From Helicobacter mustelae (GTDB taxonomy: Bacteria; Campylobacterota; Campylobacteria; Campylobacterales; Helicobacteraceae): a DNA stretch of 64,000 nucleotides. The stretch is from assembly GCF_900476215.1 (NCBI RefSeq), contig NZ_LS483446.1:372001-436000 (forward strand), written 5' to 3'. The position numbers and the translations under genes are program-made. The notes under the pieces were generated by a model that saw only the letters and a program-made list of their open reading frames with translations, was not told the DNA's origin and searched no databases. How positions within the stretch are numbered: the stretch's first letter is position 1; every line of letters begins with the position of its first letter. Shown here piece after piece: positions 35,505-44,281 of this stretch.

Positions 35505-36323
35505 ATGAAAAAATTCGCATTTTTATTTATTATTTTCATGACGATGATGTTTTGGGGTTGCTCCTCAGATAAAGAAAAACAAAGCAATTTTGATCTCATA
35601 AAGCAAAAAGGAGTACTTCGAGTAGGGGTATTTAGTGATAAACCTCCCTTTGGCTATGTTGATGCTAAGGGTGAATTTGATGGTTTTGATGTGTATATTG
35701 CAAAAAGAATCGCTAAGGATTTACTCGGAGAAAAGGGCAGGGTAGAATTTTATCCCGTGGAGGCTGCAGCCAGGATAGAATTTCTCAAAAGCGGGAAGGT
35801 GGATTTGATTATGGCAAATTTCACCAAAACCAAAGAGCGTGCAGAGGTGGTGGATTTTGCCAAGCCTTATATGAAGGTTTCTTTGGGAGTGGTGTCAAAA
35901 AATGGTGAGATCACCACGATTTCCCAGCTCAAAGATCAGACGTTAATCGTAGATCGTGGTACAACTGCAGATTTTTATTTCAGCAAAAATCATCCTGAAG
36001 TAAAATTGCTTAAATACGATCAAAACACTGAGGCATTCTTGGCATTAAAGAGTGATAGGGGTGTGGCATTGGCACATGATAATACACTATTATTTGCCTG
36101 GGCCAAACAAAATCCACCCTTTGCTGTAGGTATTGCAGAGCTGGGAAATCAGGATGTGATCGCCCCTGCCATTGTCAAGGGAGATGCAAAATTCTTGGAT
36201 TGGCTCAATCAAGAGATCACAAAGCTTACCAAGGAGGGATTTATGAAACAAGCCTATGATGCCACTCTTAAGCCAGCCTATGGAAATAGCGTTGATCCAG
36301 ACTCTGTGATTTTTGAAAAATAA
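35505..36323 (+). CDS. glnH: Amino-acid-binding lipoprotein of the ABC importer
   Basis: A 272-residue periplasmic binding protein. A lipoprotein signal (MKKFAFLFIIFMTMMFWGCSS) puts the lipidated cysteine at residue 19. Family 3 solute-binding motifs follow: GVLRVGVFSDKPPFGYVD, GFDVYIAKRIAKDLLG and DLIMANFTKTKERAEVVDFAKPY. Ligand specificity (glutamine, acidic amino acids or cysteine as in CjaA) cannot be fixed by eye. It completes the four-gene importer and has its own promoter region. Confidence 0.88.
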   Translation: MKKFAFLFIIFMTMMFWGCSSDKEKQSNFDLIKQKGVLRVGVFSDKPPFGYVDAKGEFDGFDVYIAKRIAKDLLGEKGRVEFYPVEAAARIEFLKSGKVDLIMANFTKTKERAEVVDFAKPYMKVSLGVVSKNGEITTISQLKDQTLIVDRGTTADFYFSKNHPEVKLLKYDQNTEAFLALKSDRGVALAHDNTLLFAWAKQNPPFAVGIAELGNQDVIAPAIVKGDAKFLDWLNQEITKLTKEGFMKQAYDATLKPAYGNSVDPDSVIFEK

Positions 36324-36370
36324 GAATTCTTGGATATGATTGCAGGTGTAAATTATTCAAAGGAAACAAG

Positions 36371-36859
36371 ATGAAAAAGATTATTTTGGGTTTAGTTTTG
36401 TTTACCAGCAGTGTTTTTGCCTTCAGTATAGGTTCTCTCCAAGTAAGTCCTGAAATCGGCGGAAATATTAGCTACCAAAATACCAAGGGCACGAAATTCA
36501 CCTTTGGTGGTTATTCTAGGATATGGTTTGGCATTTCGCGTATTGTCATCGCCCCACAGGTCAAGTATGATGTGATTTATCAGGGCAAGGCTAATTATTA
36601 CAACTTGCAAGCAGGTGGGTTGATTGGATTTGAGATGCCTGTGGTTCCCATCACTCCCTATATTGGTGTGAGCTGGTCAAAATTTTACAATATAGGTCTT
36701 CAGAATGCTGCGGCGTTTAATTATGGAGTGAAGTTTAATATCCCCTCCGTTCGCTTCCTTACCTTTGGTGTGGATGGTGTGTATCAAGCACCCAAGATCA
36801 TAGGTGGCGGTCGTTTGGGAATGAATCGTATTGGCGTTACTCTTGGCGTTGAGTTTTAA
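36371..36859 (+). CDS. Small predicted outer-membrane beta-barrel protein
   Basis: A 162-residue protein with a signal peptide (MKKIILGLVLFTSSVFA), repeated amphipathic strands (ISYQNTKGTKFTFGGYSRIWFG, RIVIAPQVKYDVIYQG, RIGVTLGVEF) and a terminal phenylalanine. The size suggests an eight-stranded barrel. No named family is recognised. Its stop codon overlaps the ubiD start in the form TAATG, so the two are coupled, although no functional link is evident. Confidence 0.7.
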   Translation: MKKIILGLVLFTSSVFAFSIGSLQVSPEIGGNISYQNTKGTKFTFGGYSRIWFGISRIVIAPQVKYDVIYQGKANYYNLQAGGLIGFEMPVVPITPYIGVSWSKFYNIGLQNAAAFNYGVKFNIPSVRFLTFGVDGVYQAPKIIGGGRLGMNRIGVTLGVEF

Positions 36860-38691
36860 TGCTGCAAAAATTTCTTAATGTCCTGCAAGAAGCGGGGCAA
36901 TTAAGGTTGATTGAGCAGCCCGTAGATGTTTATCTTGAAATTCCTCACCTTGCCTATCTTGAGGTAAAAAAGTCTGGTGGTGGCAAGGCCCTGCTTTTTA
37001 CTCATCCCATCGACAAAAAAAACAACAAGGCTTTTTCCATGCCTGTAGTGATGAATCTTTTTGGTTCACAGGAGCGCCTGAATCTGATTTTTGGTAAGAG
37101 TGGTGATGAGATTGCAAGGGACATCCATCAGTTGCTAGAACTTACTCCTCCAAAAAATCTCAGAGATTTTTTTCAGAAAGCAAGGCAGATCTTTGCCCTG
37201 CGTCACATCTTCCCCAAAAAGCGTAGAATCTTTGCGCCAAGATCCCAAGAGGTAATTTATAGAGATCAAGAGGTTGATTTGTATGCATTGCCTATTTTGA
37301 CCACATGGGAGCATGATGCAGCTCCCTTCATTACCATGGGGCAGATTTATACCCAAAGCCTAGATGGTAGGAAAAAAAATCTTGGAATGTATCGCTTGCA
37401 AGTCTATGATAAGAATCATCTGGGCATGCATTGGCAGATCCACAAAGATGCTCAGCATTTTTTTCATGAATACCAAAGGCATGGAGAAAAAATGCCTGTG
37501 AGTATCGCAATGGGAGGAGATCCCCTCTATACTTGGTGTGGGCAAGCGCCCTTGCCTTATGGGATGTATGAATTGATGCTCTATGGTTTTATCCGAAACA
37601 AATCTGCATCCACCGTGCGCTGCATCACTAATCCTCTCTATGTCCCTGAGGATGTAGATATTGTAATTGAGGGTTGGGTGGATCCTGGTGTGATGAGATT
37701 AGAGGGGCCCTTTGGAGATCATACGGGGTTTTATACTCCCATGGAGCCTTATCCTGTGATGGAGGTCACTGCGATCACAATGAAGCATTCCCCTATTTTT
37801 CCTGCCACGGTTGTGGGCAAGCCGCCATTAGAAGATAAATATATTGGCGCATTGACAGAGCGCATTTTTCTGCCATTGTTACAAAAAACATCTCATGGTT
37901 TATTGGATTATTATATGCCAGAAAATGGAGTATTTCACAATCTCATCTTTGCAAAAGTGAATGTGCAATATCCCGGTCATGCCAAGCAGATGATGCATGC
38001 TTTTTGGGGTGTGGGGCAAATGAGTTTTGTCAAGCATGCCATTTTTCTGGGAGCAGATGCCCCGGATTTCCATGATTTTGACGCCCTGGGGATGTACATT
38101 CTCAATCGCTTTGATGTAAAAAATATCATCATTAGCGAGGGAGTATGTGATGCACTTGATCATGCAAGCAATGATTTTGCATTTGGTGGAAAATTGGGAC
38201 TGGATGCAAGTGGAGAGGAGTGCAAAAGAGATTTTTCTCTTTGTAATAATGAGGATCTATTATCAGCCCTGCAGGAGTGCATCCCGGAAGTCTTAGGCCT
38301 AGAGCAATATTTTGTGCAGAGTAATGCTCCTATTTGCATCGTAGGTGTGCGCAAGCAAAGAAATATGCTAGAGTCCATTAAATCCCTAGATGTTGCGCTT
38401 CTCAAATCCATGCGCATCGCGATTTTTGTGGATTTTGATAGAAATGATCTAAAAAATCCTTATATGCTGCTTTGGAGGATTGTGAATAATATTGATGCCA
38501 AAAGAGATGTCAGGATTTTGGGGCAGAGTGTATTCATCGATGCGACGGATAAAAGCTTGATTGATGGATATACCAGAGAGTGGCCCATGCAGACAGATTG
38601 CACGCCAAGTGTGCTGCAGACACTCAAGGATAGGGGGCTATTAGAGGGAGTTGATGAAGAGATGATGAAGAAATTTCAAATTTGTGGCTAG
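36859..38691 (+). CDS. ubiD: UbiD-family decarboxylase (menaquinone pathway candidate)
   Basis: A 610-residue UbiD-fold protein. It shows LTTWEHDAAPFITMGQIYTQ, GMYRLQVYDKNHLGMHWQIHK and the conserved EGPFGDHTGFYTP, the site around the catalytic E-R-E network that uses prenylated FMN. This lineage makes menaquinone through futalosine and carries a UbiD-type enzyme assigned to its late decarboxylation; that role is inferred from the family and lineage. It is coupled to the barrel gene upstream, and the YggS-like gene follows 11 bases later. Confidence 0.88.
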   Translation: MLQKFLNVLQEAGQLRLIEQPVDVYLEIPHLAYLEVKKSGGGKALLFTHPIDKKNNKAFSMPVVMNLFGSQERLNLIFGKSGDEIARDIHQLLELTPPKNLRDFFQKARQIFALRHIFPKKRRIFAPRSQEVIYRDQEVDLYALPILTTWEHDAAPFITMGQIYTQSLDGRKKNLGMYRLQVYDKNHLGMHWQIHKDAQHFFHEYQRHGEKMPVSIAMGGDPLYTWCGQAPLPYGMYELMLYGFIRNKSASTVRCITNPLYVPEDVDIVIEGWVDPGVMRLEGPFGDHTGFYTPMEPYPVMEVTAITMKHSPIFPATVVGKPPLEDKYIGALTERIFLPLLQKTSHGLLDYYMPENGVFHNLIFAKVNVQYPGHAKQMMHAFWGVGQMSFVKHAIFLGADAPDFHDFDALGMYILNRFDVKNIIISEGVCDALDHASNDFAFGGKLGLDASGEECKRDFSLCNNEDLLSALQECIPEVLGLEQYFVQSNAPICIVGVRKQRNMLESIKSLDVALLKSMRIAIFVDFDRNDLKNPYMLLWRIVNNIDAKRDVRILGQSVFIDATDKSLIDGYTREWPMQTDCTPSVLQTLKDRGLLEGVDEEMMKKFQICG

Positions 38692-38702
38692 AGGATCATA
38701 AA

Positions 38703-39377
38703 ATGCAGGGTCTAAAAAATAAACTTGATTTTGTTTTGCAAAAAATTGAGCGCGCCCGTATCGCATATAGCAGGCATCAAATCATCAAACTTGTGGCGGT
38801 GAGCAAATACAGTGGTGTGGAAAAAATCGCAGAGCTTTATCATTGTGGGCAGAGGGCTTTTGGTGAGAATAAAGTCCAGGATCTGCGCGAGAAACAACAA
38901 CATCTTCGCTCCTTTCCCTTGGAGTGGCATTTTATTGGGAATTTGCAGCGCAACAAGATCAATGCCCTGCTAGAAAGCCGCCCTTTTTTAATCCATTCTG
39001 TGGATTCTTTGGAGTTGGCAAAAGAAATTAACAAAAGAGCCCAAAATCAAGTTGTGCGCATCTTGTTGCAGGTCAATAGCGCAAGAGAGGAGGGCAAAAA
39101 TGGCATCTCCCCTGAAGAATGCATAGAGGTGTATGACCAAATCCTCTCTACCTGTAAAAACCTTAAACTTGAGGGCTTGATGTGTATGGGTGCTCATAGC
39201 ATTGACTCCAAAAAGATAGAGCAATCCTTTGGTATTACAAAAGACTTGTTTGATAGATTGCAGGATAGAGGTGCCAAAATTCTCTCCATGGGGATGAGTG
39301 GGGATTATGAAATTGCTATTTCTTATGGAGCAAATTTATTGCGAATTGGTTCAGAAATTTTCAAAACTTCTTTTTGA
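38703..39377 (+). CDS. YggS-family pyridoxal-phosphate homeostasis protein
   Basis: A 224-residue PLP-binding TIM-barrel protein. The PLP lysine is in KLVAVSKYSG, followed by FGENKVQDLREK, WHFIGNLQRNK, HSVDSLELA, GLMCMGA and the closing LSMGMSGDYEIAI. The family buffers PLP and affects amino-acid pools without a known catalytic reaction. The ATG at 38703 has AGAGG upstream; the earlier in-frame start at 38682 overlaps ubiD and is not used. Confidence 0.92.
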   Translation: MQGLKNKLDFVLQKIERARIAYSRHQIIKLVAVSKYSGVEKIAELYHCGQRAFGENKVQDLREKQQHLRSFPLEWHFIGNLQRNKINALLESRPFLIHSVDSLELAKEINKRAQNQVVRILLQVNSAREEGKNGISPEECIEVYDQILSTCKNLKLEGLMCMGAHSIDSKKIEQSFGITKDLFDRLQDRGAKILSMGMSGDYEIAISYGANLLRIGSEIFKTSF

Positions 39378-39498
39378 GTTTCCTTTGCTTTCCCTGCGAG
39401 CAGGAATGCAGAAATTAGCCATCGATGAATTTCTGCAAAAATTCTGTAAGTCTTATGAACTTGTTTGTGATGTGGGCGAGCATATTTGAGGTTTTTTA

Positions 39499-40395
39499 TC
39501 ACGGGAGTTTTTTGGTGCTTTTTTCAAGGTAGGGAGAGGAAATATTTTGCTTAAAGATCATTTTCCCTATAGGCAAGGAGAGGAAATTGGCAACCACCTG
39601 GCATTTGATCTTAAAAAGAAAAAATAATGTATCTTTTTTATGGCTCTCCAAGCATTCAAAATTCCCCATTCCCTTGGCAATGATGAGATCGGCGCGATCA
39701 AAAATCTCTTGGATTTCTTTGGTGGCATCTTCATAGATAAAGCCTGGTGTGCACACATGGCTGCTTGCGATTGTGCAGTATTTGAGAAGATCTGTGCATA
39801 GGGGGTTTTGGGTGATGTCCTCTAGGGTGAGATCATTGATGATGGGTGCATGGCGAGTGAGATAGAGGATGTTGAGATCTGGGTAGAGGGTTTTTAGATT
39901 TTTGATTAGCAGCGTGTCAAAAATATTTTCTCCGGCATTATCGGCTAAATACAACAAGGTGCTTGCGCGCGAAATTTTCTCCCAGAAAGGTTCAAAGTCA
40001 AACCTTGCAAAACTGAGAGCAAGGTCCATTTTTTCCCATGAAAATTTTGCCTGCGCTCCATAGTCAATGACATTTCCCAATGCAGCAATCTTGATGCTTT
40101 CTTTAAGTAGACTCCTTGGCTCTTCTTGGCTAGGGGTACCAAGCTCTTGGAGCATTTGATGGGCTTTTTGTATGCAAGCTTTTTTGATGGATTGATAGAT
40201 ATCAGGAGTATTTGTAAGCTTGGCAAGATTTTCATAGATGGGCAGTGCGATTTTTGGGGGAGGGGATTTTTTCTGAGTGCAGAGGAGATTTTTGGTCTGC
40301 TCCAAAATTTCTTCATGATTTTCTTGTGGAAAGAGCTTGAGCGTGTTTTGGATTTGCTGGAATATGCATGCCTGGCATTCTTTGGTGGCATTCAT
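39499..40395 (-). CDS. DUF89 / damage-control phosphatase family protein
   Basis: A 298-residue protein resembling DUF89 subfamily I. It has an N-terminal CQAC pair (residues 7-10), the metal-binding LYLADNAGENIFDTLL, and DLIIAKGMGNFECL near the C-terminus. Characterised relatives are metal-dependent phosphatases that remove damaged sugar-phosphate metabolites. Its ATG overlaps the preceding coiled-coil gene in the form ATGA, so it is the last gene of the motA-motB run. A role in motility is not shown. The 120-base gap to the convergent yggS-like gene holds nothing clear. Confidence 0.7.
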   Translation of the reverse strand: MNATKECQACIFQQIQNTLKLFPQENHEEILEQTKNLLCTQKKSPPPKIALPIYENLAKLTNTPDIYQSIKKACIQKAHQMLQELGTPSQEEPRSLLKESIKIAALGNVIDYGAQAKFSWEKMDLALSFARFDFEPFWEKISRASTLLYLADNAGENIFDTLLIKNLKTLYPDLNILYLTRHAPIINDLTLEDITQNPLCTDLLKYCTIASSHVCTPGFIYEDATKEIQEIFDRADLIIAKGMGNFECLESHKKDTLFFLFKIKCQVVANFLSLPIGKMIFKQNISSPYLEKSTKKLP

Positions 40396-40850
40396 GATTC
40401 TTTTATGATTCCCATATTTCCAATTTTCCCCCACATGAGTTGGTGCTTGCGCTTGAGGAATGCAATCTCCTCATCACGATTCTTAATCTCCTGTAGCAAA
40501 AGATCCAGACTTTGATCTTTTTTTTGGGCCTCTTCTTGAAGGGAGAGTAAAGTCTCTTTGAGCAGAGTATTTTCTTTTATGACATCTTCATTCTGTGTTT
40601 GTGAGAGGAGTTTTTCATAGAGAAAACTTAGGGTTTGAAGCGTTTGCTCAAAAAACATGGGTTCTAGGACATGGGAATTCATATCCATTGCGACGAGTTG
40701 GCTTTCAATCCTTTGCAAAAAGAGTTCAATGCCCTTTTTTATGGGGATGTGAGGGATGTCTTGGATGAGTGTTGGAGTGAGAGACTCCAAGATCTCCTGC
40801 TCTTTTAGATGCGTGGCTGCGAGGAATTCTTGTAAGGAAATTTGTGCCAT
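40392..40850 (-). CDS. Coiled-coil protein of unknown function in the stator operon
   Basis: A 152-residue soluble protein. The N-terminal third looks like a helix-turn-helix-like module (ISLQEFLAATHLKEQEILESLTP). The C-terminal half is Glu/Lys/Leu-rich coiled coil (about residues 90-140). No signal peptide or membrane segment is seen. The start abuts the motB stop, and the stop overlaps the DUF89 gene start. I recall a hypothetical gene at this place after motB in H. pylori. No function is assigned. Confidence 0.75.
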   Translation of the reverse strand: MAQISLQEFLAATHLKEQEILESLTPTLIQDIPHIPIKKGIELFLQRIESQLVAMDMNSHVLEPMFFEQTLQTLSFLYEKLLSQTQNEDVIKENTLLKETLLSLQEEAQKKDQSLDLLLQEIKNRDEEIAFLKRKHQLMWGKIGNMGIIKES

Positions 40851-41626
40851 TATTTTTTACTGCTATCAAGGATGGAATTTACATTTTTGACGCTATTGGG
40901 ATCTGCCCAGAGGTAGATTTCTACGCGATTGTTTTTGGCGCGATTTGCAGGGGTATTGTTGGGCGCGATGGGGGAATTCTTGCCATAAGAGGTAAAAGAA
41001 AGCTGCTTTTGATTGACTCCTTGTTGGATGAGAACATTCATTACAGCCATTGCTCTTGCAGCTGCTAGGAGATAGTGATTTTTGTAGGGGGAATTGGGTG
41101 GGAGCGGTGCATTATCTGTATAACCCTTGACATTGATGGAGACTTGTGGGGGGAATTTTTTGATGACATTTGCCATATTGCGCAAATAATCCTTCATCTC
41201 ATCATTGGCAAGCTCCGCACTCCCATTATCAAAAAGAAGATCTGAGGGGAGTTGCAGGGTGATGCCATGCTCGATTTGCTCTAGTACCCCACCCTCTTGG
41301 ATGATCTGCTCTAATTGCACGATGTTTTCCACTGTTTTCACTGCATTAGAGTCTTGAGATTGTTGGGCCTTGTCTCCATCTTCTTGATCGGTGACATCGC
41401 CTGGATTTGGCGGTATGCGAGTCACGGGCTGGATGGTTTCTGGCTTGGGCGTTGCATCAAAGATTTTGATGAATTCTGTCTTTAGGGCCTCGACCTTGGC
41501 TTTGTTTTGCGCAGAAATTGCATAAAGCGCAATAAAGAGTGCGAGCAAAAGCGAGAGAAAATCTGCATAAGGAACCGCCCACTTCTCTCCAGCGGGGCAT
41601 TCTTGTTTTTTTGCTTTCTTTGCCAT
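40850..41626 (-). CDS. motB: Flagellar stator protein MotB
   Basis: A 258-residue protein with one N-terminal membrane helix carrying the proton-binding D22 in VPYADFLSLLLALFIALYAIS, a plug/linker, and an OmpA-like peptidoglycan-binding domain (INVKGYTDNAPLP, RAMAVMNVL, NRVEIYL). It anchors the stator to the wall and conducts protons with MotA. It starts three bases after the motA stop. The linker between residues 65 and 95 is Gln/Asp-rich and probably flexible. Confidence 0.96.
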   Translation of the reverse strand: MAKKAKKQECPAGEKWAVPYADFLSLLLALFIALYAISAQNKAKVEALKTEFIKIFDATPKPETIQPVTRIPPNPGDVTDQEDGDKAQQSQDSNAVKTVENIVQLEQIIQEGGVLEQIEHGITLQLPSDLLFDNGSAELANDEMKDYLRNMANVIKKFPPQVSINVKGYTDNAPLPPNSPYKNHYLLAAARAMAVMNVLIQQGVNQKQLSFTSYGKNSPIAPNNTPANRAKNNRVEIYLWADPNSVKNVNSILDSSKK

Positions 41627-41629
41627 AGT

Positions 41630-42400
41630 CTACTCAAATTGGGAGATTTTTGGGCTGCCTGGAGTGATGTATCCAAGAAGCTTTGCTTCTAGATTGCGAG
41701 GATTATCTCCATTGGCAATGCCAATCACCCCCTCCAAAATCACGACTTTTTCTTTGATGATGTCATGAGAATTTGCCTTGAGCTTATTGCCCCAAGGACC
41801 AAAGATGGCATATGCACACATAATCCCTGTAACAGTCGCAGTAAATGCTCCAGCAATCCCTGCTGCCATTTCTGCGGGATTGTCAAGCTTTTGGAGTGCA
41901 AGCATAAGCCCCATAACCGCCCCCACCAGTCCAAAAGTCGGTGCAGATTCCCCTGCTATTAGCCAGTAATGTGCAGCGCCATGGTAATACTCCTCTAACT
42001 GTTCAATCTGGATCTCTAGATCTTCTTTGACGGTCTTGCTTTCCTTGCCATCAATGATCATAGAAAGTGCTTCGCGCATGAAATCATCTTCTACTTGAGC
42101 AACCTTGGCCTCTAGCGATAATACGCCATCTTTTCGGGCTAGATTTGCAAATTCAATGAGCTGACGAATGGTTTCATTGAGATTGACTTTCGCACCCAGG
42201 AATACGATTTTTACTTCTTTGAATCCCGCCTTGACATAGTGCATATGCGTTCCTGTCATAGCAGAAAACAGGGTTGTGGGAATAATGATAATCACTGAAC
42301 TGATATGGATGAGGTGTAGAGGATTCCCGCCCTCTAGGATGTCCCCAAGAGAAATTGATGCCAATGCCAAAAGCATACCCAAAAGACTTGTTAAATCCAT
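41630..42400 (-). CDS. motA: Flagellar stator protein MotA
   Basis: A 256-residue protein with four membrane segments: two near the N-terminus, and two around GESAPTFGLVGAVMGLMLAL and GIAGAFTATVTGIMCAYAIFGP. The cytoplasmic loop between them carries the charged residues that contact FliG. With MotB it forms the 5:2 proton-driven stator. The minus-strand AGGTAG precedes the ATG. It heads motA-motB-(coiled coil)-(DUF89). Confidence 0.97.
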   Translation of the reverse strand: MDLTSLLGMLLALASISLGDILEGGNPLHLIHISSVIIIIPTTLFSAMTGTHMHYVKAGFKEVKIVFLGAKVNLNETIRQLIEFANLARKDGVLSLEAKVAQVEDDFMREALSMIIDGKESKTVKEDLEIQIEQLEEYYHGAAHYWLIAGESAPTFGLVGAVMGLMLALQKLDNPAEMAAGIAGAFTATVTGIMCAYAIFGPWGNKLKANSHDIIKEKVVILEGVIGIANGDNPRNLEAKLLGYITPGSPKISQFE

Positions 42401-42433
42401 AAAACTACCTAAAAATCATAAAAATTGCCCTCC

Positions 42434-42439
42434 ATTATA
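42434..42439 (-). promoter_or_regulatory. -10 element of the motA operon
   Basis: TATAAT on the minus strand lies 34 bases before the motA start and is a perfect match to the consensus. The 224-base gap between motA and csd4 shows no gene. Confidence 0.5.
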
Positions 42440-42624
42440 GCAGACTTTTCCAAAAGTTCATCAAAGCATGCCTTCCCTCCCTTTGGTATCGTGCCCCTGC
42501 TTTGTTGGCCCTGGTTGATGAAGCTTGATGAGGGCTGAGCGTTTGGATTCTGTGGATTTCAAAATCCCGTCATTTTAAAAACTAAGCAGCTTGTATTTGG
42601 TTTGGTTTCAAAAATCAAGCGACC

Positions 42625-44151
42625 TCAATTGATTCGGTCTTGGAAGCGGAAAAGCAGCATGCCGCTAAATGCATCGCCCTTGTAGAATTCTGCACGGTAG
42701 ATTTTGCCTTTTTTGTCAATGGAAAAGCGCGGGGCGCATTCTTTTTTGCTGATCAAAATCCCCATTTCATTGGGTTTATCAGAACGATCCTTAGGAGAGA
42801 CAAAGCCAATGATATTAGCCCGATATCCCGGCAGATCCAGGATTTCAAAATTTTGCTTGACAGGAATGATGCTGCCAATTTTCACTTCTTTGGTCTTCCC
42901 ATCAACTTGGATTTTTAGGGTTTGGAGTGAATTATCAAAATCCAAGTATTCTGGGGAAAATTTGGTCATGACCTTGTTGCCATATTTGAGAAGCACCTGA
43001 TTGTCTTTTTGCAAAAGACCTAAAATATGAGCCCTGGATTCTAGTGGGATGCTAGAGATGCTCTGCTTTGGCAGAGGGAAATAATTGAGTTCTTCACGCA
43101 GGCCATAAAGGGGCAGGGTGATGCTTTTTGCAATCCTTACATCAAGATGTGTGTCATTGATGAGATGGTAGAGGCTTTGGGGTGTGAGCTCAAAATCCCG
43201 TCTAAATTCAATGCCCAATTGCCCCAGCAACCCCTCAATGGCGAGCAAATGATAATACACACGCTTTTCTAAAGAGAGATTCTTGCTGGCCTCATTTGCA
43301 AAGGCAGATTTTTTGTTTTTGATGGCAAAAAATGTAAGTGCTTTTTCCATCTCTACATCCCCTTTAGCGGTTTTGGTGTCACGTTTGTAGTATCTGTGCT
43401 CAGGACTTAGTAAATGCGCATTGATGTGCTTGATGACATGATCTGTGATCTTCCCAAGCTCTGGGAATTTGGCATTTGTCACTACTTCCTGATCGATGAT
43501 GCTACAGGATCCCCAGCGATTGGGATTTTTGTTGGGATCGATGTAAGTGGGGCGATAGAATCCGCTGCCATCATGTAGGTGCAAAACCGCATCTACCGAA
43601 GGGTCGGTAATGAGGGATTTGATGTGTCTGATAATGGGATATTCAGGGTCATTTTTATCTAGCGCGGCAAATTTGCGATTCATGTCGTCATAAATACCAC
43701 GGTGATTGCGCAGTATGGAATGTTTGTTGATGGCAGGGACCACCCAAACCTCTCCCTTTTTGATCTCATAATGCATTAAAAAAATATTGGCTGCATTAAA
43801 TCCTCCTGGCTCATCTCCTTGGATTCCAGCAATTAGCAAGAGTGTGGGGAAGGCATTGGGGCTTTGTTTTTTTTGTACATCAAAATCTAGAGCAAGGCTG
43901 GGAGAATTTTTTGCAGGATTTTTCTGTGTTTTTGCTGCAGAATTTTTTACCAAAGCTAGTGGGGTTTTTGTCATCACCTCTGCTGCAGAGTTTTTTTTCT
44001 CTGTTTGTTTTTTCCCTGATTTAAAGCCCATCTCAGTTTGCACCTTGGCCTCCGTCTTTGTATCTGCTTCCAAATCCACCCCTTGGGCAAAAAAGCAAAA
44101 AAACACAAAGAATAAATATGACAAAGAATTGCCCCGCTTCTGTGCTTCCAT
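42625..44151 (-). CDS. csd4: Cell-shape D,L-carboxypeptidase Csd4-like (M14 family)
   Basis: A 508-residue protein. A signal segment (MEAQKRGNSLSYLFFVFFCFFAQG) and a Lys/Thr/Ala-rich linker to about residue 95 precede the M14 peptidase domain, with LLLIAGIQGDEPGGFNA. The zinc ligand normally His is Gln (Q111), with E114, and the distal histidine is in LHLHDG, exactly the Csd4 arrangement. Csd4 trims tripeptides of peptidoglycan to dipeptides and sets helical shape. The ATG at 44151 has AGGAG upstream; the open frame extends 69 codons further but reads as non-protein-like. It is divergent from the FliS co-chaperone gene. Confidence 0.92.
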   Translation of the reverse strand: MEAQKRGNSLSYLFFVFFCFFAQGVDLEADTKTEAKVQTEMGFKSGKKQTEKKNSAAEVMTKTPLALVKNSAAKTQKNPAKNSPSLALDFDVQKKQSPNAFPTLLLIAGIQGDEPGGFNAANIFLMHYEIKKGEVWVVPAINKHSILRNHRGIYDDMNRKFAALDKNDPEYPIIRHIKSLITDPSVDAVLHLHDGSGFYRPTYIDPNKNPNRWGSCSIIDQEVVTNAKFPELGKITDHVIKHINAHLLSPEHRYYKRDTKTAKGDVEMEKALTFFAIKNKKSAFANEASKNLSLEKRVYYHLLAIEGLLGQLGIEFRRDFELTPQSLYHLINDTHLDVRIAKSITLPLYGLREELNYFPLPKQSISSIPLESRAHILGLLQKDNQVLLKYGNKVMTKFSPEYLDFDNSLQTLKIQVDGKTKEVKIGSIIPVKQNFEILDLPGYRANIIGFVSPKDRSDKPNEMGILISKKECAPRFSIDKKGKIYRAEFYKGDAFSGMLLFRFQDRIN

Positions 44152-44223
44152 CAAAACTCCTGAAAAATGATTTATTATAACAAAAACCCAAGCTACCCGA
44201 TCGCTTCGTTTTCGCTCTTTTTG

Positions 44224-44239
44224 TGGAATAAAAAATGCT
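44224..44239 (+). promoter_or_regulatory. Sigma-54-type promoter upstream of the FliS co-chaperone gene
   Basis: TGGAAT-AAAAAA-TGC places the GG and GC dinucleotides at exactly the -24/-12 spacing of RpoN promoters, 43 bases before the start codon of a flagellar gene. I recall the orthologous H. pylori gene as part of the RpoN-FlgR regulon, which supports the call. The FlgS kinase of that cascade is encoded at 30608-31873. Confidence 0.6.
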
Positions 44240-44281
44240 TGTGAACTTGACATAGAAATTTTAGGATGCAAAGGGAAAAAC

